A DNA stretch of 64,000 bases from Cryoendolithus antarcticus (lineage: Eukaryota; Ascomycota; Dothideomycetes; Cladosporiales; Cladosporiaceae). Below, in pieces: positions 10,844-22,145 of this stretch (positions are counted from its first letter, which is position 1; the number at the start of each line of letters is the position of its first letter). The position numbers and the translations under genes were made by a program. Below the pieces are notes generated by a model. That model did not search any database. It was not told the DNA's origin and saw nothing but the letters and a program-made list of their open reading frames with translations. The stretch is from positions 124,001 to 188,000 of the forward strand of contig NAJO01000015.1 in assembly GCA_002077065.1 (NCBI GenBank), written 5' to 3'.

Positions 10844-13800
10844 TCACTCTCTGCTCCCTCTACTCGCATAAACCCTCTCCCCATCCCTCTCGCCCCTCCT
10901 CTCCCTGTTATCCCTGATGAAGTCCGCATCGCTGCCAAACGTAGAAGTTCCAATTGCTCCCGCACTAGCAGGCGCCTCCAGCATCCTGGGCGCTTTCGGC
11001 GCATACTCATCCTCACTATGATCCGAGTACTCGTCCTTCTCCCTCCTTTCGCGGTCCTTTTCTTTGCGTCTCCGTTCGCCCTTGTCGCGCCGCTCGGTGC
11101 GCTCTTCCGGCGTTTCGTGACGTTTTTCTGCATCGCATTTGTCAGCAGGAGGTTGGGCATGATGGAGGGGAGGGCGGCGGACCTCTAATCTCACGCGTCC
11201 GATCGGCGAGTTTCTGGATCTCCTCTTTGGTAAGCACGCGCAGGACGATGACGAAGTCCATGCGCTCTTCGAAGCGCTCTTTAGCATCTTCTAAGGCTTC
11301 GGGGTTGACGAGTTTGCGGTCGATTTTCGTCCAGCGCGCGCCGGGCGGGATGCCTTTCTTGTTTGCCTGCGCTTGGTCAGTATGGTTCTCGGCATGCCTG
11401 GAAGAAGGGTGACATACATCCTTCAGAGGCGCTACGCCTTCCCTGACCTGATTCGGATGATCGGGGAACTTCGGCGTCGGTCGCTTCAAGATACCCTTTG
11501 GTCGGTTATCGCTGTCTTCAGTAGGCGGATCGACGATGCGAACTCTTTGTTCCCGGCGATCGCTCTGGCTGTTGTCGATAATCTGCGCCATGCCCGCCGA
11601 GTCTTCCATCGGCCGGTCCAGGATACTGTTGCGGCGGCGAAGCTCTCTGGGCGCTGTCGAGGATGTGCCTGAGTTCCAAGTGACGGAGCTGGGAGCTTGA
11701 CTTGCATCGTCGTCGAAGCTGCCACGGAGACCACGGGAATCACTGGCGCCGGGTGCAGCGTCTCTATACTCGGAGCTGTTGTCAGGCATACTGATGCCCA
11801 TTCGAGTCTGCCGGTCAGCTTGGCGCTGAGCCCGTTCGCGACGACGTCGTTCGCGATCAGGATCTGAGTCTGAGCTGTGAGAGGCTTCTTGTTGCGGCAG
11901 TCCGAGTTCACGCTGCACTTGTTCCATGCGGCGGCGATAATCCTCATCAGGGTCATTGAAAGAACCAGGCATCTGCGCACCGGCAACAGCTGGAGCTTCG
12001 TAAGCTGCACCATCGAGGTCGCGATCGTGTGAACGCTTCGGCTCAGGCTGTGAGAAAGACTCGGGCTCAGCATACTGTTGTGGTGCGTCGCGAGTGGTCT
12101 CTCTAGTCGCATCGCGCGTATTCTGCGGTCCAGGTCCCTCGAATGCAAAGCCAAGTCCTCGATCAGGATCAGCGTAGGCATCGCGCTGGCGTTCCGGCGG
12201 TGCGTCATCCGAATGTGAGTTAGCATGGCGTCGTCGTCGATCAGAGTCAGTATCGCGGTCTTTGCGAGTCTCAGTTGCTCGTACAGCTTCTCTCGATCGT
12301 TCGAGCTCCTGCAGCCTCTCAGCTTCACGGACACGCTCGACTTCCGCCAGGCGATCAGCCTCGTGCCGACGAGCTTGCTCTTGTTCCCTCTCCCGCTGCC
12401 ACTCGAGCTCCCGTTCTTTCTCGCGCTCTCGCTCTTTCTCCTTCTCTCGTTCGCGTTCACGCTCACGCTCACGCTCATCGTCCTTCTTGCGGTCATCCCT
12501 CTTCTCTTTCTCCTTACTCAGACCATACATTGCCGCAGCAGCGCCCAGACCACCGACAGCCACCTTTGCCGCTCCACCAACACTGTCACCACTTTCACGC
12601 TGATCCTTGTCTGTTCGGTCGTACTCCCGATCAGCAATGTCAGGGCGATGATGATGTCTCTCGCGCCGATCGTCACGCTCAGTGTCTCGTTCACGTGGCT
12701 TGGTGCGTCCACTCGCACGATCGCGATCACTTTCGTAATCCTCGTAGCTTCGTTCGTGCTCTCGTCGGCGGCTCTGCTTGGGCGCTGCATCGCGGTCGGC
12801 AGGTATCCTCTCGCGATCATCGACAGCTGCTGGAGCACGTCGATGCTCCTGCTCAGGGTACACGAAGGATGGCGCAGTGTCTCGGCGATGAGGTTCAGCA
12901 TAGCCAGAGTCTCGCGCTAGGTCGCGTTGGCGGTGCTCGATGCTCTCATCGCTACTGCGGTTGCCGAAGCGATCCTTACTTTCTGGCCTGATGCCGAAGC
13001 CTCGTCTAGATACACTGCGATCCGGCTTAGTGGCGCTGTATCTGCGAGCATGATGTCTCGGCTTCCGATCCTCAGCATCACTCGTGTCGTATGCGTCGAA
13101 GCTCCTGTCTGGAGCTACAGCGATGGGCCTATGTCTGTCGACTGACGTGCGCCGAGGTGCGATAGCATAGGGATCCGCGAAACCAGGTCGGGCGTCATCC
13201 CTTCCTCGCGAGGGTGACTGTGAGACACGTGGCTCGCGCAGAGTCTGACTACGGCCGAGGTCCTTTATCTTGTCCCATCCTCGCTGACTCGGTGGCGGTC
13301 CGATCTCACGGGCTGAGCGTCTCGGATCGCCTCCGAACGGCTCGAGCATGCTCGTCGGACGTTCTCGACTGGCACCGCCGCGATCGAGACTTCCACGTCT
13401 TTGCCTTGTCTCGGGTCTCCAACGTGGCTCGGTGTCTTTGTACATGGCAGCGGGGTCGGTGTAGGAGAAGTCGTCATCCTCGATTGCTTTCTCGTGCTTC
13501 GATGAAGGGCCATGATACGACTTCCTGTTGTCCGCGCGCAGGTTCCGGTAGGCTGCAGTATCTCCTCCGCCACTCTCTCTCCTGCGGTGATGTCTTTCTC
13601 CGGCCGCAGGCAGATTGACATCGGCGACTAGCTTCGCACCTCCATCGTCCACGCTGTAAACCTTCTTATGTTCGAACTTGCGTGTCTCCTTGGGTGCAAT
13701 AGAAGAAGCTGGCGTGACATAGTACTCTCTGTCTCGCCTGGCTGGACTTGCCGGCCGTGCGTAGTCATTCTGCACTACAGTCGGTCGACTGCGGCTGACT

Positions 13801-14225
13801 GGCTGATTGACAGCAACACTTGAGCCTCTGTTGCTCTCGATGAACGAAGATCTCCTCGGTCGTCCAGAGTATGTGTCGTAGCCCGACACTGGCCGCAAGC
13901 TGCTCGTTCCCGAAGTACTGGCTGGCACATTGACGTAGGTCTGAGTCGAGATCGGTATGACACGGTCGCTACTACCTCGTGGCGAGACGTGTGCTGTGTG
14001 TCTCGTGCCGTAGTACGGATCAAGTCCACTATCTGAGGCTCTTGCCGGGTTTGTCAGCCGCCGGCTTCCAGGCGATAGGTTGCGGTGGTATGACATGTCC
14101 AGTATGGCCAAGGTCTTCGAGGGGAGGGTGATCGATGCGACTGAGCCAGCCCTTACGCGAGTCTGCTCCATTGAAGTATTAGCAGGTGGCTTGACAACAG
14201 CACGCTCCTGGTGCGCCATGATCAT
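10844..14225 (-). CDS. DUF8035-type charged protein
   Basis: Three-exon model: 14225-11418, 11366-11195 and 11127-10844, 1087 residues. Intron 1 (51 nt, GTATGT to GCGCAG, branch ACTGAC) is a multiple of three with no stop, so an ORF reads straight through it. Intron 2 (67 nt, GTGAGA to GATGCAG, branch CTGAC) shifts into the frame carrying the true tail (EKDEYSDHSEDEYAPKAP). Most of the protein is disordered and extremely rich in Arg, Asp, Glu and Ser, with a long RE/KE-repeat tract around 580-640 beside a short glycine/alanine stretch (VGGLGAAAAMYGL). The conserved block near 938-995 contains IPPGARWTKIDRKLVNPEAL and FVIVLRVLTKEEIQ, which I associate with the fungal DUF8035 family. Function unknown. 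A second ATG six bases downstream (14219) is an alternative start. Confidence 0.85.
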
Positions 14226-15551
14226 GAAGAATTAAATATGGCAAGTGCGAAGTGCACATCACTGAGGTCGGGCACCGGCCAAGTCATGACGCCGCTTTAG
14301 CAGATAGTGTACGCCCGGCTTCTAGCCTCATGTAGCAAGTGTGCAGTGGTCGGAAGGGTACCGTACTTACCAGACGTCTTGATGCCTGAGCTCAGCTGGG
14401 TATATCCCGGTGTTGTAGCGTGGTGCTGACAGTCCAGGGTGTCTCTGGCCGTTATGTGGTCGGCGGTGCTTCTTCAACAGCAGATCCCTCTCCAGCAGCC
14501 GACAGTACTTCTCCAATTCCTATCAGCCTCGTGTATGGTGTACGCAGAGCCTCACAGCGCCTATGCGATAGCCTTGCGGTCCCGTGCTGTCTCTTCCACC
14601 GGTCTGCGGCTCAAGTACTCTCTGCTCGCATATGCGCAATACCAGGTCTCCCCTTCCCGGCGACTCGTACCACTTTCCCAGCCTAGGGCGAAACTGCAGC
14701 AAACTCGTCCTCGTTGGGCATCAAGCGCGTGATCGTCGTTTAGTCAAAGTCCAGCCCAGCCCAAGCGAGGATCCTTAGCGGTAGAGAATGGCACTGTGCA
14801 GAAGTGCAGTACGGAGATTTGACTTTGGTGGTTCAGTATATGTATAGCTGCCGACATGCAGCGTCGTCAGTAGTTGGTCGCGGTTGGTGGGATCTAATGC
14901 ATGACAGACTCGCAGGTGAGTGGCAGACATCTCTCTTCAGCTGCAGGAGCGGAAGCCAACTCCCTCGCGAGGTGACGTCGATGTGCATGAGAGATGGGGC
15001 TAGTGCACGTGACCGTGAACGATATTGAGACAACACGGATGAGATTCACCAAGGCCGACTCTTTGCAACGTCTCCGCCTCCCCGACAACACCGAGGTCGA
15101 GCATCACATCGTGACGTCCCGAGAAATCGGTTCAATAGACGCCATCGCCACGTGTTGAAGCATTCACACTGGCGCACTGAAGCTTTTGCCATCACATGCA
15201 GGGCGCTGAGTCCGGCAATACGCCATGTGAAACTTGAAGACTCTGCACATGGACATCCATTACTTTCTCATACAGTTGACACAAGGCCATTCTTGACTGT
15301 TCGTGCCACACGCACTTTGCATCGACGTACACCCACTATCAAGCATTCTGACACCATGAGCGGCACCGCACCATGAGGCTGTGTACAGACACCGCTAAAT
15401 CACCTCGCGGAAAGTCAAATTGAGTCTACTTCTCTGAGAAGTACATTACTTCATTCTTCCGCGTCCTTCTGTCCTTTACCCAGATCCCGTCGTACAGTTA
15501 CAAGAGAGATCACTCTCCTCTTCACTACCCTCACCCTCGCAGATCCGCATC
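14226..15551. other. Divergent intergenic region
   Basis: Separates the DUF8035 gene (-) from the ankyrin gene (+) and should contain both promoters. A pyrimidine-rich stretch runs from about 15440 to the ATG at 15552, as is usual near fungal start sites. Small open frames here have no support. Confidence 0.55.
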
Positions 15552-17495
15552 ATGACCGAACCCACCCTCGCAGATCTAGAGCCCGGCAAGGTCAGCTACC
15601 ATCAGTCTTCCCTTCCTCTCTGGAGCGTTTTCGACGGCCCTGATCCCGCACTTTCATTCATAGCAGCCTGTCACTCACGCGACCCACACTGCGAGGACCT
15701 CAAAGCACTTCTCGCCGAGCCGCAGACAGTCAAGCTCGCACTGGAAGAACAACAAGTCGTCTGCCATGTAGAGCGTCCCCCAACCAAACACTCCAACGTT
15801 CGCGATGTAGCAGTGAGACCAATCACGAACTTGCAACGGGCAGTCAACATGGCGGCAAAATTCAACTGCCCCGAGTCCATTAGGCTTCTACTTAATTTCG
15901 CTGCTCAGACATGCAATGTCGAACTCCGGGACCTGGTCGATCGCACGATAATCGTTGCCGTAATCGAGTCAGGCCAGGCCCAAACATTCAACCCTCTAGT
16001 GACCGCGTACCCTCCTGCCTTATCGCTGAATCTGGGTGACCGCGGCCTTCCGCTGGATTTTGCTCTGGACCAGAACCACCTTAACATCGTCACTGTGTTG
16101 CTCGAACATGGCGTAGACATCCGAAGCACGACTAAGCCATTCCGCCGCAGCAGGTGGAGTGACTCAAGGCTCTTCCTCGGCGTAGACGTCTACGGCACAC
16201 AGCTGAGCGAGCTCCTCATCGAGCAGGGATTCCCAGTTGCCGGCTCAGGTGCGCTTCATCACGCGGCTGAGGGTGGGCGTACAGTCGCGATGCAGTTCCT
16301 GATCGAGCGCGGCGCTGGCCTGGACGATGATATGCCAGCGAACGGCATACAAGGCAACGAGAACGAGCGAAAGCTGCTCGCGAGCTGGACGCCTATGCAC
16401 GCCGCCGCTTCAAAGCGCCAGCTTGACGCCATGGCATTGCTACGCAGTAGTGGAGCTCGAGACGACATACTAGACGCCCAGAGCCGGACACCACAAGACG
16501 TGCTGAACCAGTCAGAACGCACGCTCGATGACCTGAAATCGCTCCCTAGCATCTACGCCTCGACACGAGGCATGTGGGAAGTATTGCTTGGCGACGACTT
16601 AGCCTTGTCTATGACAGAAGCGGCTTTAGCAGAAGATGTGAAGAGCTTGCAGGAGCTTCTAGCAGACCCGAAGACCATTGCGCTTGCGCTCAAGGAGCAG
16701 CATACGATCTACAGTCGAGACGGACCGCGTGCCGACAAACCTATGCCTGAGGGCTGGAGCCACGTTTCTGCCATGCCCTACACGAATCTGTCCCGCATCC
16801 TAACCCTAGCCGCAATCAATGGCAAAGCCGAAGCAGTCACCCTCCTCCTCTCCTTCGCCAAGAAGAAATGCAAGCTCAAGCTGTCATCTCTAGTAGACCG
16901 CATGTTCATCGTTCCCATCGCCCGCGCTCGCCAGACAGCCGTCTTCGACGCCGTTGTGGCAGCCTACCCAGAGACTGTAAGACTCAACCTGGGCCATTGG
17001 GGCTACATGCTCGACCTCGTTGTCAATTTCCGCAATTGGGATATGGTCGCCACGGTACTCGAGCATGGCGTCGATCCTCATGGTCTGACCAAGAACAGGA
17101 GACCGAGGGGCAGCTACCCTTCATCCTGGTTGTGCTGGGCTGCAGGAGCGCGGGGGACGCGGTTGATGGAGGTGTTGGTTTCGAAGCAGTCGTTGCCGGT
17201 GAAGGAGTCAGGTGCGCTGCACCGCTGCTCGGAAATCGGTGCTCTTGATACGATGCAGTTTCTGCTGGATCATGGGGCGGATGTGGATGAGATATTGTCG
17301 GAAGAGGGTATCACGAGTCAGAAGAAGGCGCTGCATGCGAGTTGGACACCATTACACTTTGCTGCCTCGAGGGGGCAGGTGGAGGCTATGGAGCTGTTGA
17401 GGAGTAAGGGCGCGAAGGAAGACGTGAGAGATTTGGACGGAAGAACGGCGGCGGAGTCGCTTGAGCTGCATGAGCAGGCAGGCAAGGATGAATGA
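15552..17495 (+). CDS. Ankyrin-repeat protein with two tandem related units
   Basis: Intronless, 647 residues, ATG in CATCATGACC. The protein is a head-to-tail duplication. Each unit of about 310-330 residues has the same order: an LGDD/FDGPD-like opening, a helical block (LLADPKTIALALKEQHTIY), M-P-Y-T-N-L or R-P-I-T-N-L, a leucine-rich ankyrin stretch, a VLEHGVD motif, a GALH motif, then FLLDHGADVDE and SWTPLHFAASRGQVEAMELL. The second unit starts near residue 336. Ankyrin repeats usually bind proteins; no catalytic domain is visible. A third, damaged copy of the unit follows at 17978-18947, so a tandem amplification has occurred. No signal peptide or membrane segment seen. Confidence 0.85.
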   Translation: MTEPTLADLEPGKVSYHQSSLPLWSVFDGPDPALSFIAACHSRDPHCEDLKALLAEPQTVKLALEEQQVVCHVERPPTKHSNVRDVAVRPITNLQRAVNMAAKFNCPESIRLLLNFAAQTCNVELRDLVDRTIIVAVIESGQAQTFNPLVTAYPPALSLNLGDRGLPLDFALDQNHLNIVTVLLEHGVDIRSTTKPFRRSRWSDSRLFLGVDVYGTQLSELLIEQGFPVAGSGALHHAAEGGRTVAMQFLIERGAGLDDDMPANGIQGNENERKLLASWTPMHAAASKRQLDAMALLRSSGARDDILDAQSRTPQDVLNQSERTLDDLKSLPSIYASTRGMWEVLLGDDLALSMTEAALAEDVKSLQELLADPKTIALALKEQHTIYSRDGPRADKPMPEGWSHVSAMPYTNLSRILTLAAINGKAEAVTLLLSFAKKKCKLKLSSLVDRMFIVPIARARQTAVFDAVVAAYPETVRLNLGHWGYMLDLVVNFRNWDMVATVLEHGVDPHGLTKNRRPRGSYPSSWLCWAAGARGTRLMEVLVSKQSLPVKESGALHRCSEIGALDTMQFLLDHGADVDEILSEEGITSQKKALHASWTPLHFAASRGQVEAMELLRSKGAKEDVRDLDGRTAAESLELHEQAGKDE

Positions 17496-17977
17496 GAAGG
17501 GATTGTGGGAGTGGCAGTTCCCTTGCTGCTCGCGTAAAACGTGATCGTGACCGGTGAACTGAAGGAGAGGAGGTTACGTGAGGTAACGTGCAGACGTCGA
17601 CGACCGTCTCCTTGAGAGATACCCATGAGCGAACACAACGCTGTGAGGTTGTCAGTACCGGCGCTTAGATCGCGACGTCGAAGACGTTCGTGTTTCACAT
17701 AGCCGCCTGATCAATCATTCACACTCAATAATGCAAGCGCCCGGAACATGCGCATCGGACTGATGCGATCCACTTGCACGTTGAGAAGCTCGGCGGTACA
17801 CACGGCACAGCACCTCGAAGTGCGCCATGAGGGAAGATACCGCTTGCTGAGTGCAGTCACTGCTCAGATGATCCGATCAGGTATTCATCTTCACACATCG
17901 ACTTGGCCGGACGCGCGAAGAGAGCAGTCCCTTCTTGACATCCCGGCACATCGGTTCCAAGCAGCCGCGCAAGCAAC
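17496..17977 (+). other. Spacer between ankyrin copies
   Basis: No gene seen. Presumably the 3' end of the first ankyrin gene and what was the promoter of the decayed copy. Confidence 0.5.
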
Positions 17978-18947
17978 ATGGCAGAGGCTACTCTGGCAGA
18001 CTTCAAAACCCGGCCCAGGCGTCTACCCTTCGCTTCGACAAATCTGAGATGTCCTCGCAGGCGATGATCTCGCACTACCTCTCACCAAAGCGAGCTCCAC
18101 TGGCGACATAGCTGCACTTGGAACTCTCCTCGAGGATCCGGCTTGGATCAAGATCGCGACCGAGGAACAACACACGATTTACGACTACTTCGACAAAGAT
18201 GCTTCGACCGGCCAGGCCCGCGTGCTAGCCATGCCATACACGAATCTGCAAAGGGTGGTTCTCAAGACCGCAATTGACGGACATGCCAAAGCAATGTCGA
18301 TGCTTCTTGAGTTCGCGACCAAGAAGTGTGGCCTCGAATCCACGGACGCGCTCACCTACTGGACAGTGTCTCAGACAGTCAGGGCTGGGCAGGCAGCTGT
18401 GCTTGATGTGCTAATCCGGGCAGATCCTACGATTCTAACGCAAGAAATGAAATACAGCGGCCTGCCACTAGATGAGGCATTCAACCGCCGCAAATGGGAA
18501 GTCGTGACTGTCTTGCTCGAGCACGGCATAGACGCCCGAACCCTGAGGAAACGCCCTGATTACTTCAGCTACAGGAAACACCCTTTGTCGCTCGCACCCC
18601 AGGCTGGAGGCACTCGCATGGCTGAGCTGCTGCTCGCGCAGAAATTCCCAGTGAAGGGATCAGGAGCCCTCCACTCTGCAGCAGAGCTCGGCCGTCTTGA
18701 TATCATGCTCCTGTTGCTGGAGCATCACGCCGATGTTAATGAACTGCTCTGCGAGCAGGGCCTGATCATGGCGGAAGATAAGCCGCTCTTTGCGAGCTGG
18801 ACGCCTCTGCACTTCGCTGTAAGCGGAGGTCAACTGGACGCCATGGAGCTCCTTCAAAGACATGGTGCTCATCTCAACGTGAGAGATAAGAATGGCAAGA
18901 CAGCTGCGCAGCTCCTGAACGAGCGAAAACAAGCAGATGATAGCTGA
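17978..18947 (+). pseudogene. Decayed third ankyrin unit
   Basis: Homologous to one unit of the neighbouring ankyrin gene. ATG 17978 starts MAEATLADF, matching MTEPTLADL of the intact gene, but the matching continuation (PGPGVYPSLRQI) is in another frame. That frame then meets TGA at 18045-18047, exactly where the paralogous unit has Trp (RGMWEVLLGDD versus RQI-stop-DVLAGDD). After the stop the same frame stays open to 18947 and matches throughout (EEQHTIY, AMPYTNL, VLLEHGID, SWTPLHFAVSGG). A 40-nt intron, 18021-18060 (GTCTAC to CTCGCAG), could remove both lesions in frame, but its donor is poor and its content is recognisable coding sequence. The first in-frame ATG after the stop is 18231, so a gene finder may report a 238-residue protein. 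Its stop lies 51 bp from the convergent prpD stop. Confidence 0.7.
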
Positions 18948-18998
18948 GGACTGAAGTCAAGAGCCTTGCTTCAAGTTTGTGTTCTACCCAAGCTTTAT

Positions 18999-20708
18999 CT
19001 ACAATATCCTCTCCTTAGCATACAAATCCACATACTCATCCACCGGCATCGCATAAAGTTTCTCCGGCGCATTCCCCAGATCCACAAGCTGCTTCGTCCT
19101 CTCAGCCGGGAAATGCGGCTCCAAGTGCCGCCTGTACTTCTCCAGAATCTCCGGCTTCGCCTCCTCTCTCCTCAGTCTGTGTCCAAGCGGTGCCTCGACG
19201 ACCTCTTCATCCAGCACTGTGCCGTCCTTGAGCGTGACAGTGAGAGCGTTAGCGATTGTTCGCTTCTCGGGATCATGGTAGTCGGCTGTGAACTGCGGGT
19301 CTTCCACGCAGGAGATACTTCGGCGCAGCGATTCGAGGAGAGGCGATTGCGCGGCTTCGGAGCTATCGGCGTAGTCCTCGGCTACGAGACGGTTGTAGAC
19401 GAACATGTTAGCGACCATGTACTGTACGCAGTGATCACGATCGGCGAAGTTGTCCATAGGCTTGTGCTGTTTGTCGATAATCCGAATGCAGGCTTCGTGC
19501 GTGCGGTTCACGACGTGGTCGATATCCGCGGCCGTCTTGCCCATAGCCGCGAGCTTCTTGTTCAGACGCTGCGCGGCTTCGACGGCGGTTTGCGAGTGGA
19601 ATTCAGCTGGGTAGGAGACCTTGAAGAGCACGTTTTCCATCACGTAGGAGCCGTAGGCGCGCTGGAACTCGAATGGCTTGCCGCTGAAGTTGACGTCGTA
19701 AAATCCCCATGTTGGTGCTGACAATACAGTGGCCATCCCACCCTCACCCTTCATGACTTTCAGGCAGAGGTTAACGGCTGTTTGGCAGGCATCACCCGCA
19801 GCCCAGGACTTCCGCGACATGGTGTTCGGTGTGTGGCGGTATGTACGCATGCTCTGGCCGTCGCACCAGGCTTGCGAGATGGCGTCGCGGGTTTGCGCTT
19901 CGGAGAGGCCGAGCATTTGGGAGACTACTGCGGTGGACGCGACCTTGACGAGGACGACGTGGTCGAGGCCGACTTTGTTGAAGCTGTTCTCTAGTGCCAA
20001 GCAGCCCTGGATCTCGTGTGCCTTGACCATGCCTTCTAGCACATCCTTGACAGTGAACGTGCGTCCATTGCCAATCTTGGTGCCGCCAGCTTTGTTCGTG
20101 CGTGTCATCCAGTCTGCGACTGCGAGGATCGCACCAAGGTTGTCTGAAGGGTGGCCCCACTCGGCGGCGAGCCAGCAGTCGTTGAAATCTAGCCAGCGGA
20201 TCATGGCGCCGATGTTGAAGGCACCATTTATGGGATCGAGCTGGTAAGGTGTGCCGGGGACTTTAGTGCCATGAGGAACTGTGGTGCCTTCTACTGTTGG
20301 GCCGAGGAGTTTCGTGCACTGCGGGAATTCGAGTGCTTTGAGACCGCAGCCAAGGGTGTCAAGGAAGACGAAGCGGGCGGTGTCGATCTGTATACTGTCA
20401 GACTTATAGCACCTCCCTTCAGCTTGAACATCTCATACAGCAAGGTCCGAGTCGATCTTGTAGTTGTGGATGTACGAAGCCATGTCTACAATTTCCTTGT
20501 CATACTCGGCAGCTTTCTTTGGAGTGGCCATTGCGTCTGACTTGGGGATCATGGTAGCGGAAAACGCTCTTGCGGTGTTCAATGGCGTTTGAGGAAATTG
20601 TTGTTTGAAGCTGTTTTGTGCGAGTCTGGTGGAGCTCTGGAGTGCAGCTCTAGGTGCTGTTCGACGTGCACTCGCTCGGAGCAGGCTGCGTGCAGCAATG
20701 GCACTCAT
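18999..20708 (-). CDS. prpD: Mitochondrial 2-methylcitrate dehydratase (MmgE/PrpD family)
   Basis: Two exons, 20708-20439 and 20387-18999, 552 residues; the 51-nt phase-0 intron runs from GTATGA to ATACAG with a CTGAC branch. The first about 50 residues are Arg/Ser/Ala-rich without acidic residues (MSAIAARSLLRASARRTAP), a typical mitochondrial presequence. The rest is a full-length PrpD protein: FLDTLGCGLKALEFP, MIRWLDFNDCW, AEWGHPSDNLGAIL, WAAGDACQTAVN, KVSYPAEFHSQTAVEAA. PrpD converts 2-methylcitrate to 2-methyl-cis-aconitate in the methylcitrate cycle, which clears propionyl-CoA from odd-chain fatty acids and branched amino acids. The length fits fungal homologues. No other cycle genes are adjacent, as is usual in fungi. 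Confidence 0.95.
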
Positions 20709-21455
20709 GTTCAGGTATACGTTAAGAAGATAGGAGAGAAAGTGGACGCGTTGTAGCTATGCTGATCTCAACCGCTACGTGCAGCTCGGGAACTAAATGT
20801 TTTGCTTGCATTGAGCTCTGCCAAACCAAGCCGTTTCTATCCGAGGTACATTTCTGGTGCACGGCCATTGCTCGGTTGCTGTTCCCGAGCGGCGTCGCAG
20901 CGACTTCGCATCCTCCATTGACTTTGCGATATGAGTCCAGACGTCTACTAATCCGCATTGCATTGCTCGACCAGAGAGGCAAGTCTTGCATGGCGTTTAT
21001 GTGCACTCAGCGTGTATGCGAGATTTCGATGATCGGTCCTGTGGCGCTCTTTCAGCAACGCCTTTCCTGCCAACTCCTTGGTAATGGAACGGTATATGCC
21101 ACACACCAACATCAGCTGCGAGTCGTCAGTGGACGGCAAGGGATCTAGAGGTAATTTGAGCAAGCTGGGTGTGGTCGTCGAGGCTGTTCCGTTTCAGAGG
21201 CACGCGAGTCGGCCTTGATGCCTGAGATGTCTGCCCTTCACTTCACTTCCGTCTGGTGGGGCAGGTGCGATGCATAGTGGGGCTGCATATGACGTGCGTC
21301 AACAGACTTCACCAAGTCACGCACAGTCGTGTTGCCTTGTAAGTACAGACGACCGACCTCACTTCGCATCTTGCATCTATCACACCTCTCAATTTGCAAT
21401 CATTCTCTCCACATCCTCGATCCGCAGAACCTTTTTCACCTTTCGATCCCTCAGC
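20709..21455. other. Divergent promoter region
   Basis: About 750 bp between prpD (-) and the small inhibitor gene (+). No gene seen. A CT-rich stretch precedes the ATG at 21456. Confidence 0.55.
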
Positions 21456-21842
21456 ATGCCCCAAATCAACGTGCGTCCCTGTAGCCTTAAGCACTACTAG
21501 AACAACTACTCACATGACAGCAGGTCTCCCTGAAGGAAGGTGCCAGTGCCGACCAACTGGAAAGGTACGCCATCCACATTCGACCACACCAGTCCCTGGC
21601 TCCATCCTAATCTGCGCCGTACAGCGCGAAGAAGCAAGTCACCGATCAAGGCGGCAAGATTGAGCACGAGTTCAAGCTGGTCAAGGGCTTCACGTATGTT
21701 GCACTCGCGCTTCGCCTAACGTTTACAGGACCGGGAAACTGACGAAGCGCATAGTGCCTCCTTCCCGGCGGACAAGGTCCACTCGCTCTCATCAAACGAG
21801 CACATCAACGTTGAAGCGGATGGCGAGGTGAAGACGCAGTAA
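21456..21842 (+). CDS. Small I9-type proteinase inhibitor (Pbi2-like)
   Basis: Four tiny exons missed by simple ORF finding: 21456-21470, 21524-21564, 21625-21693 and 21755-21842, giving 70 residues. Introns have good signals (GTGCGT to GACAGCAG; GTACGC to GTACAG; GTATGT to GCATAG). The product has the inhibitor I9 layout: VSLKEGASADQLESAKKQV, then DQGGKIEHEFKLVKGFTASF, then an SNEHINVEADGEVKTQ end. Such proteins resemble the propeptide of subtilisin-type proteases; yeast Pbi2 inhibits vacuolar proteinase B and helps vacuole fusion. Residues GGKI and the V-E-x-D-G-E end are the family hallmarks. Acceptor choice at 21520 or 21523 leaves one residue (Gln) uncertain. No signal peptide, which suits a cytosolic inhibitor. 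Confidence 0.88.
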
Positions 21843-22145
21843 GAGGATGGCGGCTGGATTTGAACCATGACGAGAGGGCTATTGACGGCAGGGAAGCATC
21901 TAGAGGAGCATGGGATGGCGTAGAAGGACGATAGAGACGCAATGGATCTGTGATGCGGATAGACACGGTTTCACAAGGTGAAGCGCTCCTTCCTTATGCC
22001 GAATCTGTACATTCACTTTCCATGTGCGTGCACTTGCATCTTACGGTGGGTCTCCGCGGAGCGTCACGTCGCGTCACACCACATCGGCTTCTTGGCTCCA
22101 GTGAGAAACTGCGATAACACTTGAAGAGTGGACGGCGATGTTCCC
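21843..22145. other. Short intergenic segment
   Basis: About 300 bp between the inhibitor gene and the stop-interrupted ORF. No gene seen. Confidence 0.5.

Noticed and set aside
12225..12991. Long plus-strand frames opposite the DUF8035 gene
   Set aside because: They are antisense shadows of the RE/KE-repeat tract; composition (Ser/Leu/Arg runs) follows from the low-complexity sense strand.
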